64,000 nucleotides of DNA from Bacillota bacterium (lineage in GTDB: Bacteria; Bacillota; Clostridia; Saccharofermentanales; Fastidiosipilaceae): assembly GCA_023420115.1 (NCBI GenBank), contig JAEZWR010000006.1, positions 62,001 to 126,000 of the forward strand, written 5' to 3'. The notes below the pieces were generated by a model. That model made no database searches, was not told the DNA's origin, and saw nothing but the letters and a program-made list of their open reading frames with translations. Shown here one piece after another: positions 52,139-62,200 of this stretch (positions are counted from its first letter, which is position 1; each line of letters begins with the position of its first letter). Both the position numbers and the translations under genes were made by a program.

Positions 52139-55100
52139 TTATTTTCTTATGAATTGCATACTTATATGATGACTGAAATTTCTTTCATTTATTGTATAGA
52201 CCTCATCAAGTGTTGGTCCGCAGCTTGCACTACCAATTCCAGACATTCTATAGTCAAGTTGAAGAATAGAAGAATCTGACTTTTCAAGTTCATAATTGTG
52301 CATTTTCTTAGTCAACTCTTCATCACTATATCTACTCAACCTTACACTAGACCCAACTAACTCGTTCTCATCAAGATTTATTGATTCTTGTTCTACACAT
52401 ACAGCAAAGTCAGAAGAACTAAGAATCATTGCATCAGCATGGTAATGGCTGCCTGATTCTTGAGGTTTAATATAATCTGAAAATTGTTCATCTATCGCCT
52501 CGTGATGCATCGCATAGTAAGCTGTCCCTCTGCGATCTACATAACTCTCTTCTGGACCATAGGCAAAATATGACAAACTATCAAAAGCCTTATCGAAATA
52601 CATATTTATTCCAAATCTTGCAAAGGCAGCTGCTCTATACTTTTTCTGTTCTTCTATGTCGAGACGTGAAACCCAAGTTGGATATAGTATGCGTTCAACC
52701 TCAGTATCAATCTCAAATTTACCGTCATTATAAAGACTGTATTTTATATTAACTTCAGCAATATTCTCCATACCATAATGTTGCAAAGCTGCCGCAAATT
52801 CTAAGCATACTAAATCATCATTCTGAATTGCTGTAGCATTATGTACTGAAAGATGTGCTGTCTTGTGGCCTTGCCCTTGGAGTACCAAACGCCAATTTCT
52901 ATCATTATCTGTCGGAGCTCTCCAGATATTAATTTCTGATTTAGATTTGAGAAGCTCCACTCCGGCCAGCCTTATACTCTTGATAGAAGAATCGAAGCGA
53001 TCCACAGTTATCTCTAAGCTACCACAAGCAAGTTTATAATCACTTCCATTAAGAACAAGTTCTGGTTTTACACCCTCTGAACCAAAGTGGAATATTGATT
53101 TACCTTCTTGTTCAGTTTTGTTTCCTGTTGTCTCATCAGACTTAGCTAATTTGGCAACTAGATCATTTTTTAGTATTTCTAATAAATACTCACTCTTTGC
53201 GAATCTGACACTGCTATTTTTTCTGTCATGTATCAATTCAGCTTCTTTTACTGTAGTTGGAGTAATAAGCTCCTCATTTATTTTATTATCTTCGCCAATA
53301 TTAGAGTCTTTCCCTAAATCGAAGCTATTTTTATCAAGGACAAAATTATCATGTCCCAAAATATGAAAATCTATTGATGAAGAACCATCAATATTCTGCT
53401 TGTTAAAGTATTCTCCTATTTTTTCATAAATTGAGGCTAGGTCTCTATTCAAATACTTTAGGTCTGTAGCATATGGATAATATGGACGTCCACCATTCCT
53501 ATTTATTGTATTGGAATTTCTACACTTAGTCTTAAGAAGATAATCAAACCAAGTATTTTTTACCAAAGCTCTAAATTCTGAACTAATAACAGTAATAGTT
53601 TCTAATCTATACATGGAATCATCATTAATTTCAGGAATTTGAACTTCATCTAAAATCATAGATTCGGACGCGGCTAAATTCTTAAGATCAATGCAAGTAG
53701 AAAAAAGCAATGTTTCGTTTTTGTAGAAATAAGTAAATAATTTAACACCTTCACCAGACTCTTGTTCATAAACATTTTGAATAGCCAATTTCAAGTCACC
53801 GTCACAGTTAACGAGTTCAGTTCTAAACTGTCTATTGACATTCTTGAACTCTCTTAAACCTGTCGATGGCTTCCTATCTGGACTCACTAAACCATCAACA
53901 CAGAAGTTAAAGTCGTGCTGATGCTCCCCTGAATCTCCACCATAAGCAAAAATTCTTTTACCTTCTTTAGTAGTGCCTCTGTCTATAGCATGATCACACC
54001 ACTCCCAAACAAACGCCCCTGCCATATGGGGATACTTTTTGAACAAGTCATCATATCTATCTATACTTCCTGGCCCATTACCCATAGCATGTACGTATTC
54101 GCATATGATAACAGGCTTATCCATACACTCTCCTTTAGCAAAGACCTCTTCAAATTCGGCGGGAGATGTATACATTGAAGAATAAAAATCAATATTACTT
54201 AGATCATTAGTATGAGCTATATCTTGATATCTACTTCCTTCATAATGGAGCAAACGGTCTGGATCATATTGTTTGGCCCAAGCGGCAGCTTTTTCAAACG
54301 AGGGACCATAACCTGACTCATTACCCATTGACCAGGCAATTACAGAAGGTCTATTTTTATCTCTTATCACACATTGTTTAGTTCTATCAATGATTCTGCT
54401 CTCGAAATTAGGATCGCAAGAAACCTGACAATATGTTCCTGTCTCAAGTACCATATTCTCTAAAGTTCTTGTCGTATGATTACTTCCTCGGAAGCTCATA
54501 ACCCCATGCGATTCCATATCGGCTTCATCAATAACATAAAATCCTAATCTATCATACATCTTATATGCCCATGCAGCATTCGGATAGTGAGATGTTCTAA
54601 TGGCATTTATATTATGTGACTTCATAAGAAGAAGATCTGTTAGTAGCTGCTCATAACTAATTGTGAAGCCTGTGATTGGGTCTGAATCATGTCTATTCAC
54701 ACCTCTAAAGTGAATTCCTCCACCATTGAATAAAATTTTGTTCCCTATTCGTTCAATTCTTCTAAAACCTATCTCTTCGACGATAAATTCATTTCCTATT
54801 TTCATTACTAGGACGTATAGGTTGGGATATTCTGCACTCCATGGTTCGACATTCATTAGATTAAGAGATATATTCTCTCCCATATGAGATATGCTCTCCG
54901 CCAAGCCTTGGATGTCTTTTAACTTATCTTCTTTAATTCCTTTTTTAACTTGATCAAGTGAATACAAGGTCCAATTAACATCAAGAGGAGAGGAATTAAA
55001 TTTAAATTCAACATTCAAAATTCCCTGTGCAGATTCAGGATCAAAATCTGCCTTTACCTTATAATCTAACAAGTATGTCTTATCACGTTTAAGAAGGTAC

Positions 55101-55762
55101 ACATCTCTAAAGATGCCACTCATTCTAAATTTATCTTGGTCTTCAAGATAAGTAGCAACTCCCCATTTTAAAACGAGTACGGATATCGTGTTTCTGCCTA
55201 TTTTCAATTTATCATGAACATCAAAGATGCTAGTAGAATGAGATACCTCACTATATCCAACAAATTGACCATTAACCGAAAGATAGTAACAACAGTCAAC
55301 ACCCTCAAAATACAATTCAAAATGTGATTCAAAATCTTCTTTACTTAGATAAAAATCCTTCTTATAAAGCCCACAGGGATTATCCAAAGGAACGTGTGGT
55401 GGATCAAATGGTATAGGGTATGTAACATTTATATAAGCATGTCTATCATACGCACAATTTTGCCATACTGAGGGCACCATAATCGAATCAAAGCAGTCTT
55501 CAAAATCAGCGTCCAAAGCCTCAGCTGGGACATCTGCGAAGCGCTCGTAATATTTAAACTCCCACTCACCATTCAGCAGTAGCTGTCTACTTGAAAAATA
55601 GCGATCATCTTCTCTGTCAAGATGAGCCTTTTTTAAGGACTTAAGCAGTTCATCCTCGCTCGCAAAAGGAATAAAATATGACCTTGAATCAGCAGTACCA
55701 ACATGTATTTCTCCAAAATTGTCGTGATAACATGGATAAGAATCAATAAATAAGTTCTTCAT
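52139..55762 (-). CDS. lacZ: Beta-galactosidase, GH2 (LacZ type), extra long
   Basis: Hydrolyses beta-galactosides inside the cell; no signal peptide. The 1207-residue protein has the LacZ order: sugar-binding domain, immunoglobulin-like domains, TIM barrel, and C-terminal small-chain domain from about residue 930. The acid/base is E482 in WSMGNESGYG and the nucleophile is E555 in IICEYVHAMGNG. INAIRTSHYP and WRAPTDNDRNWR are also present. It is about 180 residues longer than E. coli LacZ; the excess lies mainly at about 795-930, a polar linker with no LacZ match. AGGGG is 12 bases from the ATG. Together with the two fucosidases it fits breakdown of fucosylated galactosides. Confidence 0.95.
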   Translation of the reverse strand: MKNLFIDSYPCYHDNFGEIHVGTADSRSYFIPFASEDELLKSLKKAHLDREDDRYFSSRQLLLNGEWEFKYYERFADVPAEALDADFEDCFDSIMVPSVWQNCAYDRHAYINVTYPIPFDPPHVPLDNPCGLYKKDFYLSKEDFESHFELYFEGVDCCYYLSVNGQFVGYSEVSHSTSIFDVHDKLKIGRNTISVLVLKWGVATYLEDQDKFRMSGIFRDVYLLKRDKTYLLDYKVKADFDPESAQGILNVEFKFNSSPLDVNWTLYSLDQVKKGIKEDKLKDIQGLAESISHMGENISLNLMNVEPWSAEYPNLYVLVMKIGNEFIVEEIGFRRIERIGNKILFNGGGIHFRGVNRHDSDPITGFTISYEQLLTDLLLMKSHNINAIRTSHYPNAAWAYKMYDRLGFYVIDEADMESHGVMSFRGSNHTTRTLENMVLETGTYCQVSCDPNFESRIIDRTKQCVIRDKNRPSVIAWSMGNESGYGPSFEKAAAWAKQYDPDRLLHYEGSRYQDIAHTNDLSNIDFYSSMYTSPAEFEEVFAKGECMDKPVIICEYVHAMGNGPGSIDRYDDLFKKYPHMAGAFVWEWCDHAIDRGTTKEGKRIFAYGGDSGEHQHDFNFCVDGLVSPDRKPSTGLREFKNVNRQFRTELVNCDGDLKLAIQNVYEQESGEGVKLFTYFYKNETLLFSTCIDLKNLAASESMILDEVQIPEINDDSMYRLETITVISSEFRALVKNTWFDYLLKTKCRNSNTINRNGGRPYYPYATDLKYLNRDLASIYEKIGEYFNKQNIDGSSSIDFHILGHDNFVLDKNSFDLGKDSNIGEDNKINEELITPTTVKEAELIHDRKNSSVRFAKSEYLLEILKNDLVAKLAKSDETTGNKTEQEGKSIFHFGSEGVKPELVLNGSDYKLACGSLEITVDRFDSSIKSIRLAGVELLKSKSEINIWRAPTDNDRNWRLVLQGQGHKTAHLSVHNATAIQNDDLVCLEFAAALQHYGMENIAEVNIKYSLYNDGKFEIDTEVERILYPTWVSRLDIEEQKKYRAAAFARFGINMYFDKAFDSLSYFAYGPEESYVDRRGTAYYAMHHEAIDEQFSDYIKPQESGSHYHADAMILSSSDFAVCVEQESINLDENELVGSSVRLSRYSDEELTKKMHNYELEKSDSSILQLDYRMSGIGSASCGPTLDEVYTINERNFSHHISMQFIRK

Positions 55763-56130
55763 ATTGTCAGTCTTCCCCTTCTCTAAATTTTCCTAACAAA
55801 AGAAAACACCTGCATATATTTTATATATTAACAAGCAAAAAAGCACTCCAAATCACTCATCATTTAGAATCATTTTATGAAATTATCAATAATATTGATT
55901 ATGTTAAAATCGCTCCCATGCAAAAACCGACCTATAAAATAAGTAAGCACCGCAATTAAAAGCCCTGCTAATATATAGTTAATTATTTTTTTCTCTACCT
56001 TATCCATAGAGAAATTATGTCTTAAAATTTTTACTCATTTAGAAGAATAATCTTCTACTTTTTCTCACAATAGAAAAACCAACAAACACAATTCCCCACA
56101 AATAATTTCGCACTGCTACAAGTTCTACAT
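55763..56130. other. Intergenic region upstream of the GH2 gene
   Basis: AT-rich gap of about 370 bases. It should hold the GH2 promoter, which I could not place. One possible small gene is listed separately. Confidence 0.5.
55870..56007 (-). CDS. Possible small membrane peptide (45 residues)
   Basis: An open frame begins MDKVEKKIINYILAGLLIAV and continues with a hydrophobic stretch to about residue 29, then a short polar tail ending IIDNFIK. The pattern of a charged N-terminus and one membrane helix is gene-like. No Shine-Dalgarno is seen before the ATG, so it may not be translated. Confidence 0.3.
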   Translation of the reverse strand: MDKVEKKIINYILAGLLIAVLTYFIGRFLHGSDFNIINIIDNFIK

Positions 56131-56865
56131 CTAAATTATTCCTTTATACTTAAGATAAGAAGCAATACACTTCATTCCCCATTTAGCGTCAAGAAAAATA
56201 GGCATGCTTTTATCACAAATTATTTCTCCAGTATATAAAGAATCTATATAGTCTTTCCCCGCAACTGTTCGTCCCCAAATCTGAGCTTCCTTATTAGCAT
56301 CAACAATGAGTCCGTGAAATTTTCTTGCTTCTTCTAAAGTAAATTCATAAGAATAATAAACCTTATCAAAAAATATCTTCGCCTGACTATAATTAAGCTC
56401 CATGGGAATAAGCTGGGCACTGGCTAAAGTTCTCAGAGCATATTTATCATAAATAAAACATGGGTGTTCATAGACATATAAACAAATGGAATCAGCACTT
56501 TCTACGCCAATCCCCTTAATTTTCAACAGTTCAGTTCTAAGCTTATAATAATCGTATTTCTTATATATCTCATCATATAAATAAAAAGCTCTTCCGATTT
56601 CTAATAAACAAGCTGATTTTGCTTTCATAAACCCTGATGGCCTAATCAAGCCTTCAATTATTTCTTTTTTACAATCTAGAAAATTAGAAATATCAAGAAG
56701 CCCATAATCTCGCAAGTTATTTATAGAAGCAACAACATTTTTCCATGCTGTATTTTGAGTTAAAATGATACCTAATAAAATTTCGAAACGAGAGTCAGCA
56801 GGCCACCATGTGCTCAAATTGACAGAAGCGAGCAATGAATAATAAAGATCCTTTAAATTAAGCAT
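56131..56865 (-). CDS. HhH-GPD DNA glycosylase (endonuclease III-like, no iron-sulfur cluster)
   Basis: Base-excision repair glycosylase of about 244 residues. The opening WWPADSRFEILLGIILTQNTAWKN (within the first 45 residues) is typical of a bacterial subgroup of the endonuclease III superfamily. The helix-hairpin-helix is LKIKGIGVESADSICL and the catalytic Asp is in FIYDKYALR. The Lys of bifunctional endonuclease III is replaced, and the four C-terminal iron-sulfur cysteines are absent. The start at 56865 overlaps the upstream gene by 8 bases; a GTG three codons earlier is an alternative. Translational coupling to the desulfidase gene is likely. Confidence 0.83.
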   Translation of the reverse strand: MLNLKDLYYSLLASVNLSTWWPADSRFEILLGIILTQNTAWKNVVASINNLRDYGLLDISNFLDCKKEIIEGLIRPSGFMKAKSACLLEIGRAFYLYDEIYKKYDYYKLRTELLKIKGIGVESADSICLYVYEHPCFIYDKYALRTLASAQLIPMELNYSQAKIFFDKVYYSYEFTLEEARKFHGLIVDANKEAQIWGRTVAGKDYIDSLYTGEIICDKSMPIFLDAKWGMKCIASYLKYKGII

Positions 56866-58264
56866 CTTCTTCACCGAGCATAACCTTTAAAATTTCTCTG
56901 TCAGTTGATCTCATTCCCTCTCTCGCGACATAGCCTACACCACGTATAGTTTCTTCTGGGCAATCCTTGGTAAGTCCCTCGCCATTTTGAAATGTACAAG
57001 AACGCTCCACCATGTGAATACTTAACAAAGCCGCTTCTAGACCAGATGCTATCTTAGCTGCACAAGATGACTTTGCTCCATCACAAAATACTCCACTGAT
57101 ATTCCCTAAAGTATTTGTAATCACCTTGCCAATTTTTTCATATCGTCCATTTTTTAAAAAAGTTATTCCACAAGCAGCAGCTGTCGCAGCACACATAACC
57201 CCACAATAAGCCGAAAGATTACCTATATATCTTTTTTGTAAAAGAGCAATCAAATTTGAGCAAACAAGAGCTCTTATCATTTCATCTTCGGAATATCCTT
57301 TTTCTCTAGCATAGACTACCACAGGAACAGACACAGTTATCCCTTGATTTCCACTACCAGAGTTGATGACAACTGGTTTAGAACAACCACTCATTCTCGC
57401 ATCTGAACCGGCACTCGTAAGAGCTTTTATCTTAGTTTCAACATCGTCCCAATTACCACAGTCACGTATAGTCTGACCGACCTCTGCTCCATAGTTTTTT
57501 CTCAAGCCTTCTTCTGCTATTTCCATATTCAAATTAGCTTGCTGCATAATAACATCACGCACATCTTCAATGTTAACATTTTCTGCAAAATATATAATTT
57601 CTTTAAGTTCAAGCTTATTTCTTAATTCAAGGGGATCAATATCTATATCTGGACTTGTTTTTTGATTGGGAGAAATTACCGCCCCCTCACAACTAGCTCC
57701 TATTAATTCATCTATGGTATTAACTTTATGATTTAGCTCTTGCCTAGCCACTTCAAGAAAAAGCATGTCACCCATTGTTGAATTATTAACTACTTTTCCA
57801 TCTAGTTCCATTCTTACAATATTTGTGTGCGAATCTTTTATTTCAACAGTGGCCTCGTGCCCGTCCACTGAATAAACCTTAGCAATGATTTTTAAACCAG
57901 CAACTTCACAGAGGCAGTGCACTTTGCAGCGTTTCTCTTCCAAATATTTTCTACATAGCTCTCTGTCATTTTCTGTTATATCACTCAAGCACGCCAGTCC
58001 CTTTTCGTAGACGCCACCAATAGCACCGAGCAAAGCCGCGACCTTTATTCCCCTCTGACCACCTGAGTTTGGCACCTTTACTGCCATAGCATTTTTAACA
58101 ATATTGCCGCTGCATTCTAATTCAATATGAGAAAATTCTGATTTTAACAAGGAACGAGCACAACAAACAGCATACGCTATTGCTATCGGTTCAGTACAAC
58201 CCAAAGCGACCTGAAGCTCAGACTTAAGTAAATTTAGATAATCTTTATAAAGCAAATCATCCAT
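56858..58264 (-). CDS. cyuA: L-cysteine desulfidase family protein (CyuA/YhaM, UPF0597)
   Basis: Members of this family break L-cysteine into pyruvate, sulfide and ammonia with a 4Fe-4S cluster. The 468-residue protein has the conserved LGCTEPIAIAYA opening, MSGCSKPVVINSGSGNQGI and GVFCDGAKSSCAAKI, giving the expected cluster cysteines, plus YCGVMCAATAAACG. The start at 58264 has GGAGG 9 bases upstream; an earlier in-frame start lacks one. It is joined by overlap to a DNA glycosylase gene, a pairing with no obvious meaning. Sulfide release would fit a mucosal anaerobe. Confidence 0.9.
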   Translation of the reverse strand: MDDLLYKDYLNLLKSELQVALGCTEPIAIAYAVCCARSLLKSEFSHIELECSGNIVKNAMAVKVPNSGGQRGIKVAALLGAIGGVYEKGLACLSDITENDRELCRKYLEEKRCKVHCLCEVAGLKIIAKVYSVDGHEATVEIKDSHTNIVRMELDGKVVNNSTMGDMLFLEVARQELNHKVNTIDELIGASCEGAVISPNQKTSPDIDIDPLELRNKLELKEIIYFAENVNIEDVRDVIMQQANLNMEIAEEGLRKNYGAEVGQTIRDCGNWDDVETKIKALTSAGSDARMSGCSKPVVINSGSGNQGITVSVPVVVYAREKGYSEDEMIRALVCSNLIALLQKRYIGNLSAYCGVMCAATAAACGITFLKNGRYEKIGKVITNTLGNISGVFCDGAKSSCAAKIASGLEAALLSIHMVERSCTFQNGEGLTKDCPEETIRGVGYVAREGMRSTDREILKVMLGEEDA

Positions 58265-58396
58265 ATAAATTTTCCTCCGTCTATCCCTAGTAATTGAAAT
58301 CAAAATCAAGAATAAAAATCAGTACGAAATAAACTTACTTAAATTAATTTATAAAGCAAGTCTCTTGTTGAAGCAAGGTCTTTGTATTAAATATCC

Positions 58397-58996
58397 CTAT
58401 TCAAATAATTCCCTGTCATAGATTGTATAATCGCATCTGTATATATAAAGTTTCTTACCATCAATTAGAATCCCTGTGCTTTTTGGAACATCGGTCTTAT
58501 AAACTGAAACCTTGTCACCGACGAATGTAGCTAAAGGGGTACCATTTTGCGACCTAATGAGAATGACCTTATCTCTACCTGTGAATTTATTCTCCATATC
58601 CGCAAACATTCTATTCATAATAGGAATAGATCTATCCATATCCCCAACATTAATCCTTTGGGTAAACTCCTCAAAAACGTCATTTAAGCCATCCTCATAT
58701 AGAATTAGACTACTTCCTACATGATTCATAACATTTTTGCCGACTGTTATTCTTAGCACTGGAGAATCAGAACTTTCTTCATTGCTATCAAAGGTCTTAT
58801 CTCTCTCAATCGATACACTTTTACCATGCAGTGAGTCAATAATCTGGCTGTCCTCATCATAACTTTGAATAGTCATGGATAGGCCAAAAAAATCTTCTTG
58901 GAAATTCTTCAACTTCATTCTGATCCCTTGGCAAGATGTCATAAGAACCATCGCAGTCAAAAAGCTCGCCACTAAAACTATTTTTCTATTTTTCAT
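58397..58996 (-). CDS. Lipoprotein of unknown function (DUF5052-like)
   Basis: A 199-residue lipoprotein. The signal peptide ends in LMTSC, giving a lipidated Cys near residue 22. After it come FFGLSMTIQSYDEDSQIID, a long charged middle and a beta-rich end. From memory this resembles DUF5052 lipoproteins of Gram-positive bacteria, a family without known function. The ATG at 58996 is chosen because AGAGG is 8 bases upstream; a GTG eight codons earlier precedes that site. It is monocistronic. Confidence 0.72.
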   Translation of the reverse strand: MKNRKIVLVASFLTAMVLMTSCQGIRMKLKNFQEDFFGLSMTIQSYDEDSQIIDSLHGKSVSIERDKTFDSNEESSDSPVLRITVGKNVMNHVGSSLILYEDGLNDVFEEFTQRINVGDMDRSIPIMNRMFADMENKFTGRDKVILIRSQNGTPLATFVGDKVSVYKTDVPKSTGILIDGKKLYIYRCDYTIYDRELFE

Positions 58997-59127
58997 CTCA
59001 TTAACCTCTTCAAAAATCACTTGCCTTTATTATAGTAAATTCCTAAAGAAATGGGGACAAAAAAGCACTGCCGTGTTTCTCTCCACCTTATCTTATCCAT
59101 ATTTCTCACTTCTCAAATACTCTAAAT

Positions 59128-59162
59128 ACAAAAAAGCCACGGTCACTTCTGACCATGGCTTC
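59128..59162 (-). terminator. Terminator of the giant surface protein gene
   Basis: Minus strand AAGCCATGGTCA pairs with TGACCGTGGCTT (one G-U) over a 4-base loop and runs into six T. Confidence 0.92.
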
Positions 59163-59215
59163 TTTCTCTAGTCATGCAAACTAGCTTATTTTGTTTTCTC
59201 GCTTGAAGCTTGTAA

Positions 59216-62200
59216 TTAGTCTTTGTCTAATTCTTTTCTTCTTACGATTACTAAGGCTACTCCTGCTAGTAAGAGTGCTGCTCCTAGCATATTAGATTCT
59301 TCACCTGTCTTGGCTACTGGTACTTTCTTCTCGCCCTTTCCTGCTTGTGGTCCATTTCCACCTGCTGGTTTCTTTGCTGGCTTCTTACTTGTTGCCTCAC
59401 TACTTGGCTCTGTTGTTGCTACTGTCTCATCACTTGGTAAGTTACCATCTGTTGGCTCTGTTATATCACTTCCATCGCCTACTACCATTGCTTCTAATAA
59501 GACTGGTACTCTGATAACTCTTGTTTCTGTAGCTTCTCCTACTGTTGCTATTGCCTTATATGTGTAGCTTACTTCTTTTATTGGACACTCTGTTCTGACT
59601 GTCTCATTGTTATTTTCTTCTACTGCAGGTGCTACTTCCTCATTATTCACTACTGGTTTGACTGGTGTCTCTACAGCAGGAACATTATCATTGACTTCTG
59701 GTACTTCTTCCTCGATACCATTTTCTGGTGTAGCTTCTGCATTTTCTTCTGCATTTGCTTCTGGTGTTCCTTCTACTGCAGGTACTTCATTCTCAAGTGC
59801 AGCTGCTACATTCTCTTCTGCGACTGGCTTATCGGCTACTTCGTTATTTGCTACTTCTACTTCATTTACTGTTTCATAGCTTACTTCTGCCTTTGAGCCA
59901 TCTTCGAAGGCTAATGTTACCTTTGTTGTAGTTCCGTCATTTTGGACATCTTCTACTGTTACCTTTGTGAAGTCTATCTTTGTAAATACCTTACTTAAGT
60001 TCTCTTTGACTAGTTCTTTATCTTGTGAACAGATTGCATTTGCCATTTCTGCTACTGGATACTCTTTCTCATATCCATTTGCTATGCCGCTTGCTTCCTT
60101 TTTCACTTTATAACTTACTTCTACATATGTGGATATTGAATCTCTTCCTTCTCCATTCTTACCTGCATTACGTAAGTCATTCTTACTATCATTGAGTTTC
60201 TTTAAGTCGTCTGTATTTACGACTGGTCCTTCGATTCTATTCTTATCGAAGTTTGGTGTTAATTCTAGTCTGATATTACTTAGAATTTCTTCTGGGGTAA
60301 TATCATCTCTATCTACACCTGTTACGAAGCCTGAAGTCTTCAAGAGTACATTGTTATCTCCATTTACTACGATTGGTACATATACTCTCATTGTTTCTGT
60401 CTTACCGCCTACTTTGACTTTGACATCAACAATACCCTTATTGTCTTCGGTTCCTACTAAGGTCTTATCTAGTAACTCAACCTTGTCATTTCCACCTACT
60501 AGGCTTACGGAGTTCAAGATACCTTCTTTGGTGACTGTCTCACCCTTATCTTTGTTTACTCTGTATTCTTGGATGAGCAAGACTTCTGTCTTACCAGTTT
60601 CATTACCCTTATCGACATTCTCTTTATTCTTCAAGGCATCTTTTAATTGTTTAGTTGCCTCGTCGACTTTACTTTGGGTCTTATCTGGGTCATTTAAGAC
60701 TTTCTCTAAGACATCCTTAGCTTCTTCTACCTTCTTATCGGCATCTTTTGTATTGTCAAGGTTCTCTGGTACTTGTTTCAAGGTTTCGTTAGCATCGTCT
60801 GTATTTACTTTGACTTCAACTGTTACCTTATCTGACTCATCTTTGTCGCCTTGTTTCAAGGATACTTCTACTTTTGAGCCATCTGGTACATTGCTTCCCA
60901 AGTCAATACTTACTTTGCCATTTTCGTCGACTACGATGTCGCCCTTGCCTACTTCTTTTTCGATTGTGATATCGCCATTACCGTCGCCATTTGGATCTTT
61001 ATCCTTGATGACAATCTTGACGATGTCGCCATCTTTAATTGGAGTATCGTCTCCACTTTCTACAGTTACGACTGTCTTACCAGGTACTGTATTACCATCT
61101 TCATCTGTTGTGCCTGAGTTATTGTTAATCTCGACATTAGGTGTTGTGGTCTTATTGTCTTCAGCAGGTTGCTTATCCTTATCTGCTTTGTCCTTCAAGG
61201 CGTCTTCCAATTTCTTAGTTGCCTCGTCGACATCCTTTTGAGTTCTATTTTCATCTTTGAGAACTTTCTCTAGTTCTTCTTTTGCCTTTGTTACTGCTTG
61301 ATCTGTTGGATCATTTGGATCAAGTTGGTCTGAACTTGGCACTTTCTTTAAGGTTTCTTCACCCTTGCTGTTGTCGACTGTAACAGTTGTCTTGACTGGG
61401 TCTGATTCTGTCTTACCATCTTGGGTTACTGTAACAGTTACTTCTGTTCCATTTGGTATCTCATTACCTAAGTCAATTTCTACTGTTCCATCTTCTTTAA
61501 GACTTACGCCTGGTGTACCGACTGTGTATTCTTTTTCCTCTCCGTCACCTACTTTGACCTTAATGACATCGCCATCTTTTAATGGGTTCTCTTTGTCTCC
61601 GCCTGTGACCTTGATTACTGTCTTACCTGGTACTTCGGTTCCATCATCGTCCTTTGTCGCAGCTGTGTTAGTAGCTGTTACTTCTGGAGTTGTGGTCTTA
61701 CCATCTTTTTCAGCCTTATCTTTCAATGCGTCTTCTAGTTTCTTAGTAGCGTCGTCGACATCCTTTTGAGTCTTGTCATCTTTCTCTAAGACTTCTTCAA
61801 GCTCTTTCTTGGCGTCATCGACAGCCTTGTCTGTTGGATCTGTTGTATCTAAATTTTCTGGAACCTTATTAATTGCCTCATCAGCCTTATCAGTGTTAAC
61901 TGTGACTGTTGTCTTAGCTGGATCTGATGGTTCTTTATCGCCTTGTTTTGCAACAACTTCGATTGTTGAGCCATCTGGAATCTCATTACCTAAATCAATT
62001 GTCAAGGTACCGTCTGGTTTCTTTGTGACTTCTGGGTCGCCAACAGTAAATTCTTTTACTGTATCTTGACCACCATCAGTTTTATCTTTGATAGTGACTT
62101 TAATAGTATCGCCATCGGTAAATGGTGTCTTATCATCACCTGGTGTAACAGTTACTTCCGTCTTACCTGGTACTACAGTATCTGGTTCATCTTCCTTTTC

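Noticed and set aside
60129..61241. Long open frame of 370 codons on the plus strand opposite the giant surface protein, and similar ones at 61365-63632
   Set aside because: They are antisense to a repetitive coding region, are Ser/Thr/Val/Leu-rich with no family features, and repeat with the same period as the real gene. They arise from codon bias of the real gene.
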